From: Aselliscus stoliczkanus
Taxonomy: Eukaryota > Chordata > Mammalia > Chiroptera > Hipposideridae
Direction of reading: 5' to 3'
Assembly (NCBI GenBank): GCA_033961575.1
Contig: CM066737.1
Span: 51,932,771 to 51,996,770, forward strand
Length of the DNA: 64,000 bases
Shown here: one piece after another, positions 1-12,828 of the stretch
Numbering within the stretch: position 1 is the stretch's first letter
Layout of the letters: every line of letters begins with the position of its first letter
Program-made: the position numbers and the translations under genes
The notes under the pieces: model-generated
What the model saw: the letters and a program-made list of their open reading frames with translations, nothing else
Told to the model about the DNA's origin: nothing
Database searches by the model: none

Positions 1-1190
1 GATGGCAAGGATGGATGGGAAACATCTCTGACTATACCTTATTTTACAGAACAATATAAATGTTTTCAATAATTAAAAAATTAAAAAGAGGTAAAAAGGA
101 AATCATTCAAAATAGCAAACAACTGGAACCAATGAACCCAATGTATTTCAAGTTATTGACATAACCATACAGAGAAAAGAATTACTTCAAGTGCCTTTGA
201 AAAATGATATTTTAACTACAATTCCTGCGTGAAATGAGTCAATTCAAAGGGGAAAAATACAGCAAAGAAATAATCAATGGCATTTAAGAAATATATTATC
301 ATTATTAAATTTGTTATTTTGTTAAATTATAAATTGCTATTTTGAATCAAATATAGGTATATCGTAGGACAAAGGAAATAATAAATTATATTAATGTCAT
401 TAGGAATCAAAATTTTCACCTTATGGAGAGAGAGATGTCAAGGGAATTGAATAAAATATACGAAAAACTTTTTATTTTAAATTTCAGTTGGAAGTAATAA
501 TATGTGAACTCATGGTATTTTTTTCTCCTAAAAATACATATTTCTGAACTCTGTCCACTGAAAAAGCATCAAAACAATGACAAATCCCATCCATAGCAAT
601 GAAAACACCTAACATTCAGACTGTGGTATCAAAATCACATTTTTCACGAAAAAGAATCTGGAATCAGAGACATGGCCAATTAAAGATCTGGAGAGGAAGT
701 GTATACAAAATAGCCTCAAGTGTTTTGTATCAGAAAGCAAGGAAATTGTCAAAGATCAATAGGGTATTCTCCAAAAGACACAGGACAGGGACCAGCTTAA
801 GGGGGCTCCCACAGACCAAACATGTAAAAAGGAGGGCTTCAAAAAGAATAATGAGTACAACTGAAACATATAACTTCCACAGGTTTATAATGATAACAAA
901 TTCAAAAAAACCTTTCTTGATCATCGTTCAAAGTTGTTGGTATGTCAACTCATTATCCTATTAGAATCCCAGTTGATAAATTAGAATTCTAGCTAATAAA
1001 TGAAGGATTTATAGAATTTTTTCAATCATCATTTTTGCAAATCTGAATTTAAAAATGGGTGTAGGCAATGATCATTAATGGATGCTAAACGATTAGGTGG
1101 CAATTGATGGGGAAATTTTTGAAGTCAGGGTCAGGCTCATATACCTGAGACAGCACTGATCAAACCTAGCATTAAAAAGTGAGATAGACA

Positions 1191-1296
1191 GGGCAGGCCA
1201 AGTGGCACAGTGCTTAAGCGCTGGCTTGGGACGCCGGCGGCCCCAGTTTGGGTCCTACATGTGAAGGTCGGTGACACTGCCCTCAAAAAAAAAAAA
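1191..1296 (+). mobile_element. Type A SINE
   Basis: tRNA-derived SINE with (A)12 tail. The flank agtgagatagaca/agtgagacaggca is the target-site duplication. Confidence 0.9.
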
Positions 1297-1664
1297 GTGA
1301 GACAGGCAGACATTTTGGCCATAAAATGTAATTCATTAGTAAGTACACAGCACTACGTTCTTTTTCTATTTATTTTTTTGCAGTATATTTACATACAGCA
1401 AAATTCACAAATTTTGTGTATAGCTCTTTCTTTAGCCCCAGAGAGCTCTCTAGTGCCTCTTGCAAGGTAACTTCCAATTTGCAGGAAATAAGAAGGAACA
1501 CAAAAACAATTTCAATGACATTGTGAGTAAACAATCTGCCAGATTCAGAATGTGGAACACAATACAATACAAATGACCCAGTTTCTCCAATGGTACAATA
1601 AAAGAGGCTTAAGAAAGATGGCAAGGAAATGCAACATGTGGACCTTGCTTGGGACCTTGGAGAC

Positions 1665-1750
1665 AGTGTTCTCTCAGTCTCTAATTTAATAAATGAAGAA
1701 ACTGAGGCTCAGAAAAGTTAAATAGAATTTTCCAAAGGGCAGTACTATTT
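1665..1750 (+). mobile_element. MIR-like fragment
   Basis: aatgaagaaactgaggctca resembles the MIR 3' region. Confidence 0.5.
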
Positions 1751-2298
1751 AAACTACAGTTTCCACCTCATTTTTTAAAAAACAGACTGACATACACGTT
1801 AATGTAAAAGTTTTTCAGAAAAATTACACTAAACGTGCACCTCAAATTTGAGGCAAATTCTGATTTCCAGAACATTAAACCTTGAAAAATCATACATCTT
1901 AGAATTGAGGGAATGTATTCATCCAAAAAGTAGTTATTCTTTAACATAATGGTTTAAACCATTGTTTCCCAGACTTGCTCTCTTCAAGATACACAATGAA
2001 AATTATAATATGTGTACATAGTACACTGGGAGGGTATACAACCTGAGGGACCAGCCCTCTGAACCCAGAGGATTGAGATGATCATACTAGTTGGGAAGTT
2101 CTGGTTTCAATCACTTGTATGATATATATTTTTCATGAATTCGAAAGTTGTTAGAATTTATTACTTTCATAGTTCTTAACCATGAGCTACTTTAAAATGT
2201 TCTTACATTAGTTTATATACAGATCTGGAATGTAAAGATAACTATCAAAATGTAAAAGGCTAATTGTAGACATATATCAACTCTTACATTTAACTTTT

Positions 2299-2745
2299 TT
2301 TAAAGATTTTTTAATGGGAAATTGGGGGAGGGGAACAGCATTGGGGAACCAGGGAAGGGGAACAGACAAGTTGCTCTCCTTTTGTTCTTCAGTCTAGTTG
2401 TGGAGGACGTTGCTTCACTGGCCCATGTTGGTATCATCATTGAGCTCTTCCCAGATGAGGCAGATTGGTTGCCGGCCTCTGGACGGTCACTCACCGTGTC
2501 TATTGGCAGCTCATGCTGGCTGCCAGCCGCTCACGGTAGCCTATGGCAGCCCACTGCAGTAGGGGCTGTAGCCTACAGTCGCCAGTGACTCATAGCAGCC
2601 CAGCTCCAGGTCGAGCAGTTGTTCACCATCTTAGCTGTAGAGGGCAGTGTCACTGGCCCTCACATGTGGGATCCGAACTTGGGTCCTGCTGCTCAGAGCT
2701 GGCGTCCCAAGCCAACTCTTAACCAACCTGCTACTTGGCTGGCCC
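2299..2745 (-). mobile_element. Type C compound SINE
   Basis: A type A-like head (at the right end, minus strand) plus a 300-bp body and a ccccttcccc...cccaata-type tail. The duplication acatttaactttt flanks it. It is 127 bp from exon 4. Confidence 0.88.
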
Positions 2746-2871
2746 ACATTTAACTTTTATAGACTATTTTTTTCACATCAATGTAAGACTTTTAGTTGTC
2801 TCATAACACTTCATTTCCTTTTTCTCTGTTTTGATTAACAAAGCATTTGATATACAACAAATATCACTTAC

Positions 2872-2916
2872 TCTGATCCCTTTTGGTCCTGGTGGCCCTG
2901 GAACTCCATCATCACC
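2872..2916 (-). CDS. COL4A5: COL4A5 exon 4 (Gly-X-Y triplets)
   Basis: The minus strand reads GDDGVPGPPGPKGIR, fifteen codons (45 nt) in Gly-X-Y register. The acceptor is tttttcag and the donor gtaag. It continues directly from the last codon of exon 3, since both introns are phase 0. It matches COL4A5 exon 4 of other mammals apart from Val for the Ile I remember in human. The exon is too short to stand out as an open frame, so it was found from the glycine periodicity and splice signals. A compound SINE ends 127 bp away on the downstream (intron 4) side. Confidence 0.94.
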
Positions 2917-3378
2917 CTGAAAAATACAACATATTTAGTTCTTTTTTCCTTCAAAATAGCCCTCAAATCACTAATGTTAGGTTATAAAATAAGAGAGCTA
3001 AATTTTTGTGAACCTTTGTGAAAGTGAGAAATTTATATACCCAAGCACAAAGCATTTATAATTAAAATTGAAAACACTGAGGTAAGTTATTATGATTACA
3101 AAATAAGAAAGCCCTTCATTTACTGATAAGAAAACTCCTGACATGTAGAAGAAACTTTATACCTGTAAAGTTAATTATTAGTCATGCAAGAAAACAAAAC
3201 TGAAATAGTGGCATAGATATTCCCTAAATCATTCATGTATAAAGAAAAATTTTTTTAGAGATGAAAATCTGGGCAATTTCTATACCATGCTAATCTGCTT
3301 TCCATGGTGGTAATAGTAGGATCATCTATGAGTACAAATATGTGTTGTTCTTGAGTTTCCTGTTTTAAACCACTGCAT

Positions 3379-4735
3379 TTTTTAAAATTTTTAATATTTT
3401 TATTATTATTTTTTATTACTTTAAGGTATACAAAACAACATAATAATTGAACATTTATAACCCTCACAGAGTGATACCCCCCTGCAAGTTTACTACCACT
3501 CTGAAATCGTACATAGCTATTACAATACCACTGACTATATTACCAACGCTGTAGTTTACATACCATGACTATATAAATATATATTTGATTAGAGTTGACA
3601 TTCAATATTATTTTATATTAATTTTATGTGTACAGCACAGTGGTTAAGCATTTATATAATCTATGAAGTGATCCCCCGATAAGTCTAGTACCCATCTGAC
3701 ACCCTACATAACCTTTACATTACTAACTATATTCACTATACTGTATTTCACATCCCTGTGACTATTTTGTGACAACCAATTTGTACTTTCTAATCCCTTC
3801 ACCTTCTTCCCCATTCCCCAATATCCCTTTCATTTAACAACCATCAGTTTTTTTTCTCTGTGTCTATGAGTCTATTTCTGTTTTGTTTGCTCCTTCATTC
3901 TGCTCTTTAGATTCCCCATATAAGTGAGATCATATGGTATTTTTCTTAGTCTTTCATATTTCACTTAGCATAATATCCTCTATGCCGATCCATGGTAAGA
4001 TTTTATTCTTTCTTTTGTGGCAGAGTAATACTCCATTGTGTAAATGTATCACAATCTCTTTAGCTGATTATCTATTAATGGTCATTTTGGTTGTTTTCCA
4101 TATCTTGGCTATTGTGGATAGCACTGCAGTAAACACAGGGCAGCATATATTTCTGCGAATTAGTGTTTTGCATTTTTTTGGATAAATACCCAGGAGTGGA
4201 ATTGCTGGGTCATAAGGTATTTCTATTTTTAATTTTTTGAGGAAACTCCATACTGTTTCCCATAGTGGCTGCGCAAACTTGAAATCCCACCAACAGTGCA
4301 CGACGGTTCCTTTTCCACCACATCCTTGCCAACACTTGTTGTTTGTTGATATATTGATGATGGCCATTCAGACAGGAGTGAAGTAGTATCAGATTGTGGT
4401 TTTCATTTGCATTTTGCTCATGACATTGAGCATTTTTTATATGTCTATTGGCCATTGGTAAGCCCTTTTTGGAGAAATGTCACTTGATGTCATCTGCCCA
4501 TTTTTAAATTGGGTTGTTTGTTTTTTGTTGTTGTTGATTTGTATGAGTTCTTTATATATTTTGGATATTGGCCCCTTATCCAAGGCATTTGCAAACATCT
4601 TCTCCCACTCAGTTGGTTGGTACTTTATTCTGTTGATGGTTTATTTTGCTGTGAATAATTTAATTTTTAACGATTTGTCCATTGTGTTTTTCTCCCCTTT
4701 TAAACAGACTTTATTTTTAGAGCAATTTTAAGTTT
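3379..4735 (-). mobile_element. L1 LINE, 3' part (ORF2 C-terminus plus 3' UTR)
   Basis: The minus strand encodes a typical L1 ORF2 C-terminal region at 4068-4367 ([28 protein letters not shown]), followed by a 3' UTR ending in an A-tail, seen as T-rich sequence at 3379-3420. Frames are broken. The region at 4560-4660 resembles 4760-4860 of the next L1, so a junction between two L1 copies lies near 4735-4745. Confidence 0.85.
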
Positions 4736-4739
4736 ATAG

Positions 4740-7700
4740 GTTTTTTAAAAACATAAACTGTGGATGTTAACCCGTATCAGATGTTATCATTGGTAAATAT
4801 CTTCTCCCATTCAGTAGAATGTCTTTTTGTGTTGTTGATGGTTCCTTTGCTGTAAAAAACTTTTTATTTTGATGTAGTCTCATTTGTGTATTTCTTCTTT
4901 TGTTTCCTTGCCCAAAGGGGTATAACAATAAAAATATTACTAAGGGTAATGATTGAGAGTATATTTACTATATTTTTTAGGAGTTTTATGGTTTCAGGAT
5001 GTACATTTAAGTGTTTAATCCATTTTGAGTTTATTCTTGTATCTGTCATAAGAAGAGGGTCCAGTTTTATTTTTTATTTTTTTGCATGTATCCAGTTTTC
5101 CCAGCACCATTTATTAAATAGACTGTCTTTACCCTAGTGTAAATTCGTACTTCCTTCATCATAGATTAAATAAGCATATATGCATGGATTTATTTATGGG
5201 CTTTCTATTCTATTCCATTGATCTATTTGTCTGGTTTTATGCTAATTCTATGCTGTTTTGATTACTATTGCCATGTAATATAATTTGATATCAGGTAGTG
5301 TGATACCTCCCACGTTATTCTTATTTCTCAGGATTGTTGTGGCTATTTGGGGTCTTTTATGGTTCCATATACATTTTAGGACTATTATTCTAGTTCTGTG
5401 AAAAATATCCTGAGTATTTTGATAGACATGGCACTGAATCTATAGATTGCTTTGGGTAGTATGGAAATTGTAACTATATTAATTCTTCCTATCCATCAGC
5501 ATAGTATATGTCACCATTTATTTGTATCTTCTTTAATTTCTCTCTTCAATGTCTTATAATTTTCTAAGTAAAAAATTTTTTACTTCCTTGGTTAAATTTA
5601 TTCCTAAGTACTTTATATTTTTGATGCAATTGTAAATGGGATTGTTTTCTTAATATCTCTTTCTGATAGTTCATTATTGGTGTATAAAAATGCAACTGAT
5701 TTCAGAATATTAATTTTGTATCCTACAACTTTACTAAATTTATTTATCAGTTCTAATAGTTTTTTGGTGGGATCTTTGGGGTTCTCTCTATATGGTATCA
5801 TGTCATCTGAAAATAATGACAATTTTATTCTTCCTTTCCTATTTGGATACCTTTTATTTATTTTTCTTGTCTGATTGCTGTGTCTAGAACTTCCAGTACT
5901 GTATTGAATAAGTGGTGAAAGTGGGCATCCTTGTCTAGTTCCTGATTGATCTTGAAGGGAATGCTTTTTGTTTTTTCCCATTAAGTATGATGTTAGCTGT
6001 GGGTTTGTCATATATAGCCTTTATTATGTTTGTTGACATATGTTCCTTCTATTCCCACTTTGCTCAGTTTTTATCATAAATGGCTGCTGGATTTTGTCAA
6101 ATACTTTTTCTGCATCTATTGATATGACCATATGATTTTTATTTTTCATTTTCTTTATGTGCTGTATCATGTTAATTGATTTGTGGATATTGAACCAACC
6201 TTGCATACCAGGAATGAATCCCACCTCATCTTGGTCTTTGATCCTTTTTAATATATTGCTGAATTTGGTTTGCTAATATTTTGTTGAGGATTTTTGCATC
6301 TAAGTTCATTAGGGATATCAGCCTACAGTTTTCTTTTTTTGAAATATCTTCGTATCATGTTTGGATCAGGGTAATAGTGACCTCATAAAATCAGCTTGGG
6401 ATCCTTCCTTCGAGATTTTATTGGAATAGTTTGAGAAAAGGTGTTAATTCTTTGTTGACTTTATTAAAATTCACCTGTGAAGCCATCTGGTCCAGGACTT
6501 TTGTTTGTTTGGAGCGTGTTGATTACTGATACGATATCATTGGTAATAGTGCATCTGTTCAAATATTTTTGTTTCTTCTTGATTCAGCCTTGAAATGTTG
6601 TATGCTTTTAGGAATTTATTGATTTCTTCCACATTGTCTAATTTGTTGGCATATATTTTCTTGTAGTATTTTCTTAAATATTTTTGTATTTCTGTGCAGT
6701 CGCTTGTCACTCCTCATCTTTCATTTCTGATTTCATTTATTTATTTGAGTCCTCTTCTTTTCTTGATAAGTGTTGTCAATTTTGTTTTTCAACAAACCAG
6801 CTCTTGGTTTCATTTATTATTATTATTTTTTGCCTCGTTTTATTTATTTCTGTTCTGATCTTTCTTACTTCCTTCTTTGTACTCACTTTGGGTTTATTTT
6901 GCTCTTCTTTTTCCAGTTCCTTTAGGTATAAAGACAAGCTTGATTTGAGATTTTCTTGTTTATTTGTGTAGGCCTGCATTGCTATGAATTGCCCTCTAAG
7001 AACTGCTTTTGCTGTGTCCCACAGATTTTGGATAACTGTGCTTTCATTTTCATTTGTCTCAAGGTATCTTTTTATTTATTCCTTGATCTCATTAATGACC
7101 CATTCATTTAATAGCATGCTATTTGGTCTCCATGTGTTTGTGTGTTTTCAGCTTTTTTACTTGTACTGATTTCTAGTTTCATATCATTGTGGTCAAAGAA
7201 GACGCTTGATAGGATTTCAGTCTTCTTAATTGTATTGAGAGTTGTTTTGTGGCCCAACATGTTGTCTATCTTAGAAAATGTTCCATGTGCACTTGAAAAG
7301 AATGTATATTCTGCTGCTTCAGGGTGAAATGCTCTAAAACTAAAAATTAAATCCATCTCGTCTAGTGTGTCATTTGAAACTGCTGTTTCCATATTGATTT
7401 TCTGTCTGGAGGATCTGTCCATTGGTGTCAGTGAGGAATTAAAGTCTCCTACTATGATTGTGTTACTGTTGATCTCTGCCATTATGTCTATCAATATTTG
7501 TTTTATATATATAGGTGCTATATATAGGTGCTATAGATATATAAAACATATATACCTATGTTTTATAAATATAGATATTTACTAGGGCTATGTCCTCTTG
7601 TTGGACTGATCCCTTTGTTATCATGTAGTGTCCATCATTGTCTTTTATTATAGTCTTTGTTTCAAAGTCTATTTTGTCTGATATAAGTATTGCTACTCCA

Positions 7701-8030
7701 GCTTTTTTCTCATTTCCCTCTGTGTGAAATACCTTTTTCCATTCCCTTACTTTCACTATATGTGTATCTTTCAGTCTGAGGTGGGTCTCTTGTAAACAGC
7801 ATATGCATGGGTCTTGTTTCCTTATCCACTCAGTCACCCTATGTCTTTTAATGGATCATTTAATCCATTTACATTTAAAGTGATTATTGATAGGTACACA
7901 GTTATTACATTTTATTATTCATATTTATAATCTTCCATTTGTTTTTTGTTATTGTTTTTGTTGTTGTTTTCTCCTTTCTTCTGCTTAAAGAAGTCATCTT
8001 AACATTTCCTGTAATGCTGGATAGGTGATA
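4740..8030 (-). mobile_element. L1 LINE, ORF2 (endonuclease and reverse transcriptase, broken)
   Basis: Successive minus-strand frames give the endonuclease domain (7556-7837, CCLQETHLRLKD; 7108-7494, GDFNSSLTPMD) and reverse transcriptase pieces: 6024-6224 with [17 protein letters not shown], and 5613-6011 with GTRQGCPLSPL and the active site as FSDD instead of FADD. Frameshifts and stops separate the pieces. Inactive. Confidence 0.88.
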
Positions 8031-8033
8031 AGA

Positions 8034-8114
8034 TTGGGTTGTTGGAAAAGTAATGATGTATTTTTTCTATGTTTTTCATTGCAAAAATGCGTCATGACTT
8101 TTCCCAAAACCCAA
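8034..8114. mobile_element. 81-bp palindromic mariner MITE
   Basis: The first about 44 bases match the left end of the mariner at 24005 (ttgggttgttggaaaagtaa, then atgtatttttt..tatgtttttc). The right end reversed begins ttgggttttgggaaaagtca. The whole unit is close to an inverted repeat, as in the 80-bp MADE1 elements of primates. It is followed by TA at 8115-8116; the left flank is GA, probably a mutated TA. It lies between an L1 ORF2 and a compound SINE. Confidence 0.8.
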
Positions 8115-8128
8115 TAAATTCCTTTACC

Positions 8129-8573
8129 TTTTTTTTTTTAAAGATTTTATTGGGGAATTGGCGGAGGGGAACAGCGTTGGGGAATCGGGGAAGGGGAACA
8201 GACAAGTTGCTGTCTTTTGTTCTTCAGTTTAGTTGCGGAGGATGTTGCTTCACTGTTGGTATCATCATTGCGCTCTTCCCGGATGAGGCAGATCGGTCGC
8301 TGGCCTCTGGATGTCACTCACCGCGGCTATTGGCAGCTCACGCTTGGCTGCCAGCCACTCACGCTGGCTGCGGGCCACTCACCGTAGCCTATGGCAGCCC
8401 ACTGCAGCAGGGGCTGCAGCCCACACCATCATCGGGGCTCGCACAGCCCAGCTCCAGGTGGAGCTGTTGTTAGCTGTAGAGGGCAGTGTCACTGGACCTC
8501 ATATGTGGGATCTGAACCGGGGCCGCTGGCATCCCAAAACCAGCTCTTAACCAATGTGCCACTCGGCCGGCCC
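8129..8573 (-). mobile_element. Type C compound SINE
   Basis: Same build as the copy at 2299. The internal ctggcccatgttgg segment is partly deleted (cactgttggtatc). Confidence 0.88.
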
Positions 8574-8589
8574 TGTTGTTGTTGTTTTG

Positions 8590-10330
8590 ATTAGGTATAT
8601 TCTACTACCTTTTCTTCTAAACCACTGATTCTATCCTCTGATTCATCTAATCGGCTATTGATTCCTTCTAGTGTAGTCTCCATTTCAGTTATTATATTCT
8701 TTATTTCTGAAAGGTTCTTTTTATGGTTTCTATGTCTTTCTTTTTGCTTGCTATCTCTATGTTGAAATTTTTACTAAGTTCCTTATGTGTTCTTATAATC
8801 AGTGTCTTAAACTCTGTCTCTGATAGGTTGGTAGCCTCCATTTCAAATTCAGTTCCATTTCTGGAGGTTTCTTCTGTTCTTTTATTTGTGACATTTTATT
8901 TTGTTTCCTCATTCCTGCTTCCACTCTGTGTTTGTTTCTATGTATTAGGTAGATCTCCTATGTCTCTCAGTCTTTGCTGGGTGGTCTTACGTAGTATGTG
9001 TCCTATGTAGATCAATTGTGCAGTCTTCTCATCTCCTGTGTGTGTGTTCCAGGAATGTCCATTGTGTGTTGTGTGTGTTCTCCTATTGTAGTTGAGCCTT
9101 GATTGTTTTTATTGTGTCACTTGGTGGGACTGACTCCCAGGAGAACTAATTGCGAAGTTTGGCTATGCCCACAGTGTATGAGCTGCTGTGTGGGGTTTGA
9201 CCCTTTGGAGGAGGCTTCACCCCTGTGGGATCTAGTGTCTGTTGAGGTCCCCATTTGGGTGTGCCACTTGTTGGACAAACCTGGTAGTGCTCTGATGTGA
9301 TCTGAAGCTGGCCTCTGTGTGTGTTGTTTCTGGTGTCTCTTGGGGAGGGTTCCTATCCAGGGAAATTTCAGCCTTGCCTTTTACCTGCTTGTGCTCCCTC
9401 ATATGATCCTCAAAGGTATATGTGGCTGGCTGCTGCCTCCGCTGGACCTGGAGACATGTGTGGGTACTCTTGCTGTTAAGCAAGGCTGGCTGTCACCCAC
9501 ATTATGCCTGAAAGCTTAGCAAAAGGATCAGGGCCCCCTAGGCCTATTGCCACCCACGAGCTGTCTGCTAGGCACCGCCATTGTAAGAGCCTCATAAGGT
9601 GTGTGTCCCAGGCTGGGTGACCTGGTGTTGAGACTATCCTCGACAATGCAGCACTATCTGGGTGGGGTGCATTTTAAGGGAATCACAAGACATGAACTGT
9701 GGTTTTTACAAAGTCAATGCAGATTAAATTCTTACACCCGTGTTCAGCCTATGACCACCCTATACAGCGCCCTGAGGACACTGTAGCCAGCCACTGCCTT
9801 AGGTTCGTAAATCCCCAAGAGTTGCCTCTGACTGGCTGGCTGCAGCGCAGTTTTTGGGTCATTGTCCATCACCAAAATCTCCTCAGGCTATTGTGGATTT
9901 TCTGCTTCTGTAAAAGACCTCTGCAATTTGAGTTGTTGGGCCAGCCACCTGGCACCCAGAGGGCCCCTGGCAATGCAGTTCTGGGTGGAAGGGGCAGAAT
10001 TCCAGGGAGCTAAGGGGTGTGGTCAGTGGTTTCTGACAAAGTCAATGCAGTCTCTGCCTCCACACTGGTGCTGGGCCCCTGACTACCCTTCAAAATGCCC
10101 TGAGAACACTATGGCCAGCCACACCCCATCTCAGACCTGCTACTGCTCATCCCCGTTTCGGCACAGGTATTGGGTTACCACAGACCAGCAAACATTTCCC
10201 AGCCCTCTGCTTTGTTTTATAGAGCACTTTCTGCTGCAAATCTTAAGAATGAACAAGAAAGAACCACAGCCTTTCCTCTCTAGCTTGTGCTGTAGATTCT
10301 ATGCAAAAGAGGCTTTCCACAAGTGTTAAT
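8590..10330 (-). mobile_element. L1 LINE, 5' part (ORF1 N-terminal region and GC-richer 5' UTR)
   Basis: Reverse-strand text at 8590-9000 fits the coiled-coil N-terminal region of L1 ORF1. From 9000 to 10330 it is GC-richer and lacks a coherent frame, as expected for an L1 5' UTR. A second related copy lies at 13868-15540. It is separated from ORF2 by the MITE (8034) and a compound SINE (8129); the middle of ORF1 seems to be missing. Confidence 0.65.
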
Positions 10331-10654
10331 TTACCCATTTCTAGTTACAAATGCTTTACTAGGAATAGAAAGTCTTGTCTAAATTTTCATTAATTAGTTT
10401 CTTTTAAAGATGAAATAAAACCACATTCTGTCCTAAAAGGCAGGAATTTCAGTGAAATATATAGCTAGTAGGCCACTGCCTGAGGCTTTAAATAGCTTTC
10501 ATTAAACTCGGACGAGTGGTTTTCAAACCACTCAACTCACAGCCCTAGATGTTCCATTGGAGGTTCTACAAGCCTTTCTCACAGCCCTCCTTCAATAAGA
10601 TGCCAGTTTTATGTTGGGCATCTACAAACAGTTTCATTTTGAGAAACGGTTACC

Positions 10655-11145
10655 TGTATATTAGTTTCCTATGCTGCTGTTACAAATTACCACAAAAATT
10701 TGTAGCTTAAAAGAACACAATCTTACAGTATTGGGATTCAGAAGTATGACAAGGGTTTCAGAGGCAGAGCTCTGTTACTTTCCGAAGGTTTGAGGGGGAG
10801 AATCCATTTCCTACCCTTTTTCCAGCTTCTGGAATGACCAGAATTCCTCAGTTCATGACCCTCTTCAAATTTCAAAGCCAGTAATGGCTGACTGAGTCCA
10901 ATATTGATCACTCTGACAATGACTCTTCTGCCTATATCTTTCATATTTAAAATACTCTTGTGATTACACTGGGCCCACCCAGATAACCTAGAATAATCTT
11001 CCTAGTTTAAGACCTGCTGATTGGCAACTTTAATTCTATCTGCAATCTTAACTTCACTTACCTATGTAACCTAACATTCACAGGTTCTGGGGATTAGGTG
11101 GTGAGTATATATAGGGGTGAGCATTATTCTGCCTACCATGCCTTG
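10655..11145 (+). mobile_element. Ancient mammalian interspersed repeat, family not assigned
   Basis: Starts ttagtttcctatgctgctgt and ends gcattattctgcctacca, with gattacactgggcccaccca inside. I recognise this text as a widespread old mammalian repeat but cannot name the family with certainty. Confidence 0.6.
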
Positions 11146-11259
11146 CATTTACAAAAGATTAATATTCTACTCTTTTCACAACAGATGCATCTCTAAAAAG
11201 TGTAAAGTAAATCTAATTCTATTTTAAAATGACCAAAAATCATTTTCTCAATGAAACTT

Positions 11260-12290
11260 TTTGTGTCTTCCCATTAAAGGCAGAAATAAGACAAGGGTGC
11301 TTTAAGATGGTACTGGCTGTACTAATCAACATGGTGAGATGAGAGAAATTGGAGGTATAAAAATTGGAAAGGATGAGGCAAAACAACCACTGTTTACAAA
11401 TGACATGGTAGACATGGAACACCAAAGAAAATTAAATGTAAAACTACTATAGTCAATAAGATACCTGTATAAAAATTAATATGAAGTGGGCTGGCTGAGT
11501 GGCGCAGAGGTTAAGCGCTGGCTTGGGAAGCCAGTGGCCCTCGTTTGGGTCCCACATATGAGGGCCAGTGACACTGCCCTCAAAAAAAATTAATATGAAG
11601 AAATCAATAGCTTTCTTATATATGAATAACTACCAGTTAGAAAATGTAATGGCAGAAAATATGCAATTTACAATAGCAAAAAAATACAAAATATTTGGAA
11701 TGAACTTAAGAAATGTACAAAATTCATAAGAAGAAAAGTTCTAAAAAACTTGTGAGGTTGAAAAGGAAGATTTAGACAAATGGAATGGCAATATGTTCTT
11801 GTATAATAGGATTCAACATAAAAAAGTAAATTCTTAACAAATTTAGTTATAAATTTGATACATTAAAATACTGCAATTTTTTTTTCTAACTGGACAAGGT
11901 GATTCGAATTTCATATGGAAAAATAAATAAGCAAGAACACTTAGGAAAATTCTGAAGCAAAAAAACGAAAAACAAACAAACAAAAATCCAATGACGGGAA
12001 ACTAGCCCTGGTGGATGTAAATATATAGCATTAGATGTCAACAATTCATATAGTTTGGTTCTGATGTTAGAATAAACAGACTAATGGAAGACTATGTAAG
12101 GTTCATAAACAAGTCCATATATTCATGTGAATTTGGTATATAATGAAATTGGCATTGGAAACAAGTGAGGAAAATTATATTGGCACACACTTGTGAAGAC
12201 ATCAGGAAAAAAATAAAGGTGGAAACTACATCACAAACCATAAATACACTAGGATAAATTAGAAATGGGTAAATTTTTTATTATTTAAAG
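11260..12290 (+). mobile_element. Old L1 ORF2 fragment
   Basis: Degenerate plus-strand reverse transcriptase region; a decayed active-site-like stretch (tttacaaatgacatggta, FTNDMV) is at about 11395-11412. Split by a type A SINE at 11488. No open frame remains. Confidence 0.65.
11488..11589 (+). mobile_element. Type A SINE
   Basis: Flanked by attaatatgaag on both sides. Inserted in old L1. Confidence 0.9.
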
Positions 12291-12308
12291 ATTTAATTAA
12301 AATATAGC

Positions 12309-12500
12309 TGCGCCAGTGGCTCAGTTGGTTGGAGTGTATGCTCTTAACAACAAGGTTGTTGATTTGATGCCCGCATGGGATGGTGGGCTGCAGCCCCCTG
12401 CAACTAGATTGAACGACAATGACTTGACTTGGAACTGATGGGTCCTGGAAACAACACACTGCTACCCAATAAAATAAATAAATACATAAATAAAATAAAT
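12309..12500 (+). mobile_element. Type B SINE
   Basis: Head tggctcagttggttggagtg, middle gatggtgggctgcagcc, tail acccaataaaataaataaat. Duplication taattaaaatatagct. Confidence 0.85.
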
Positions 12501-12514
12501 TAATTAAAATGTAG

Positions 12515-12770
12515 CTAACATACATTATTATATTTCAGGTGTAAACCATGGTTATTCAACATTTATATACCTAAGAAGCAATCACCATGTAGTCACAAAA
12601 TAGTCACAGCGATGTGAAATACAGTATGGGGAATACAACCAATATCTTTTAAAGACAGTGTAGCGTGTCAGACGGATATTGGACTTATCAGGGGAATCAC
12701 TTCATAGACTGTATAAATGCCTAAACATTGCGCTGTACACTTGACATAAAATAATATAGAATGTCAACTA

Positions 12771-12828
<58 letters not shown>

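Larger units (their letters stand above)
1..2871 (-). other. COL4A5: COL4A5 intron 4 (partial)
   Basis: This is intronic sequence downstream of exon 4, running off the left edge. Positions 1-1190 hold AT-rich sequence with no repeat I can name. A 121-codon open frame at 599-964 has no recognisable domain and looks like chance. A MIR-like relic lies near 1670-1745, and the SINEs at 1191 and 2299 are listed separately. Confidence 0.85.

Noticed and set aside
599..964. 121-codon basic open frame in intron 4
   Set aside because: No recognisable domain, AT-rich surroundings, no splice or promoter context; likely chance.
1191..1296. tRNA gene
   Set aside because: The tRNA-like head occurs over 20 times with A-tails and target-site duplications, so these are SINEs. 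None folds into a clean tRNA.
8069..8473. 134-codon frame and similar ones at 31901, 47177, 62126 and 21300
   Set aside because: All are translations of the type C SINE body; their mutual similarity reflects the repeat, not a protein family.
9862..10329. 155-codon open frame
   Set aside because: It lies in GC-richer L1 5' UTR sequence, on the strand opposite to the L1, and has no domain or homolog that I can recognise.
12774..12825. CRISPR-like or satellite array
   Set aside because: A simple TA dinucleotide run; no spaced repeats occur anywhere in the window.
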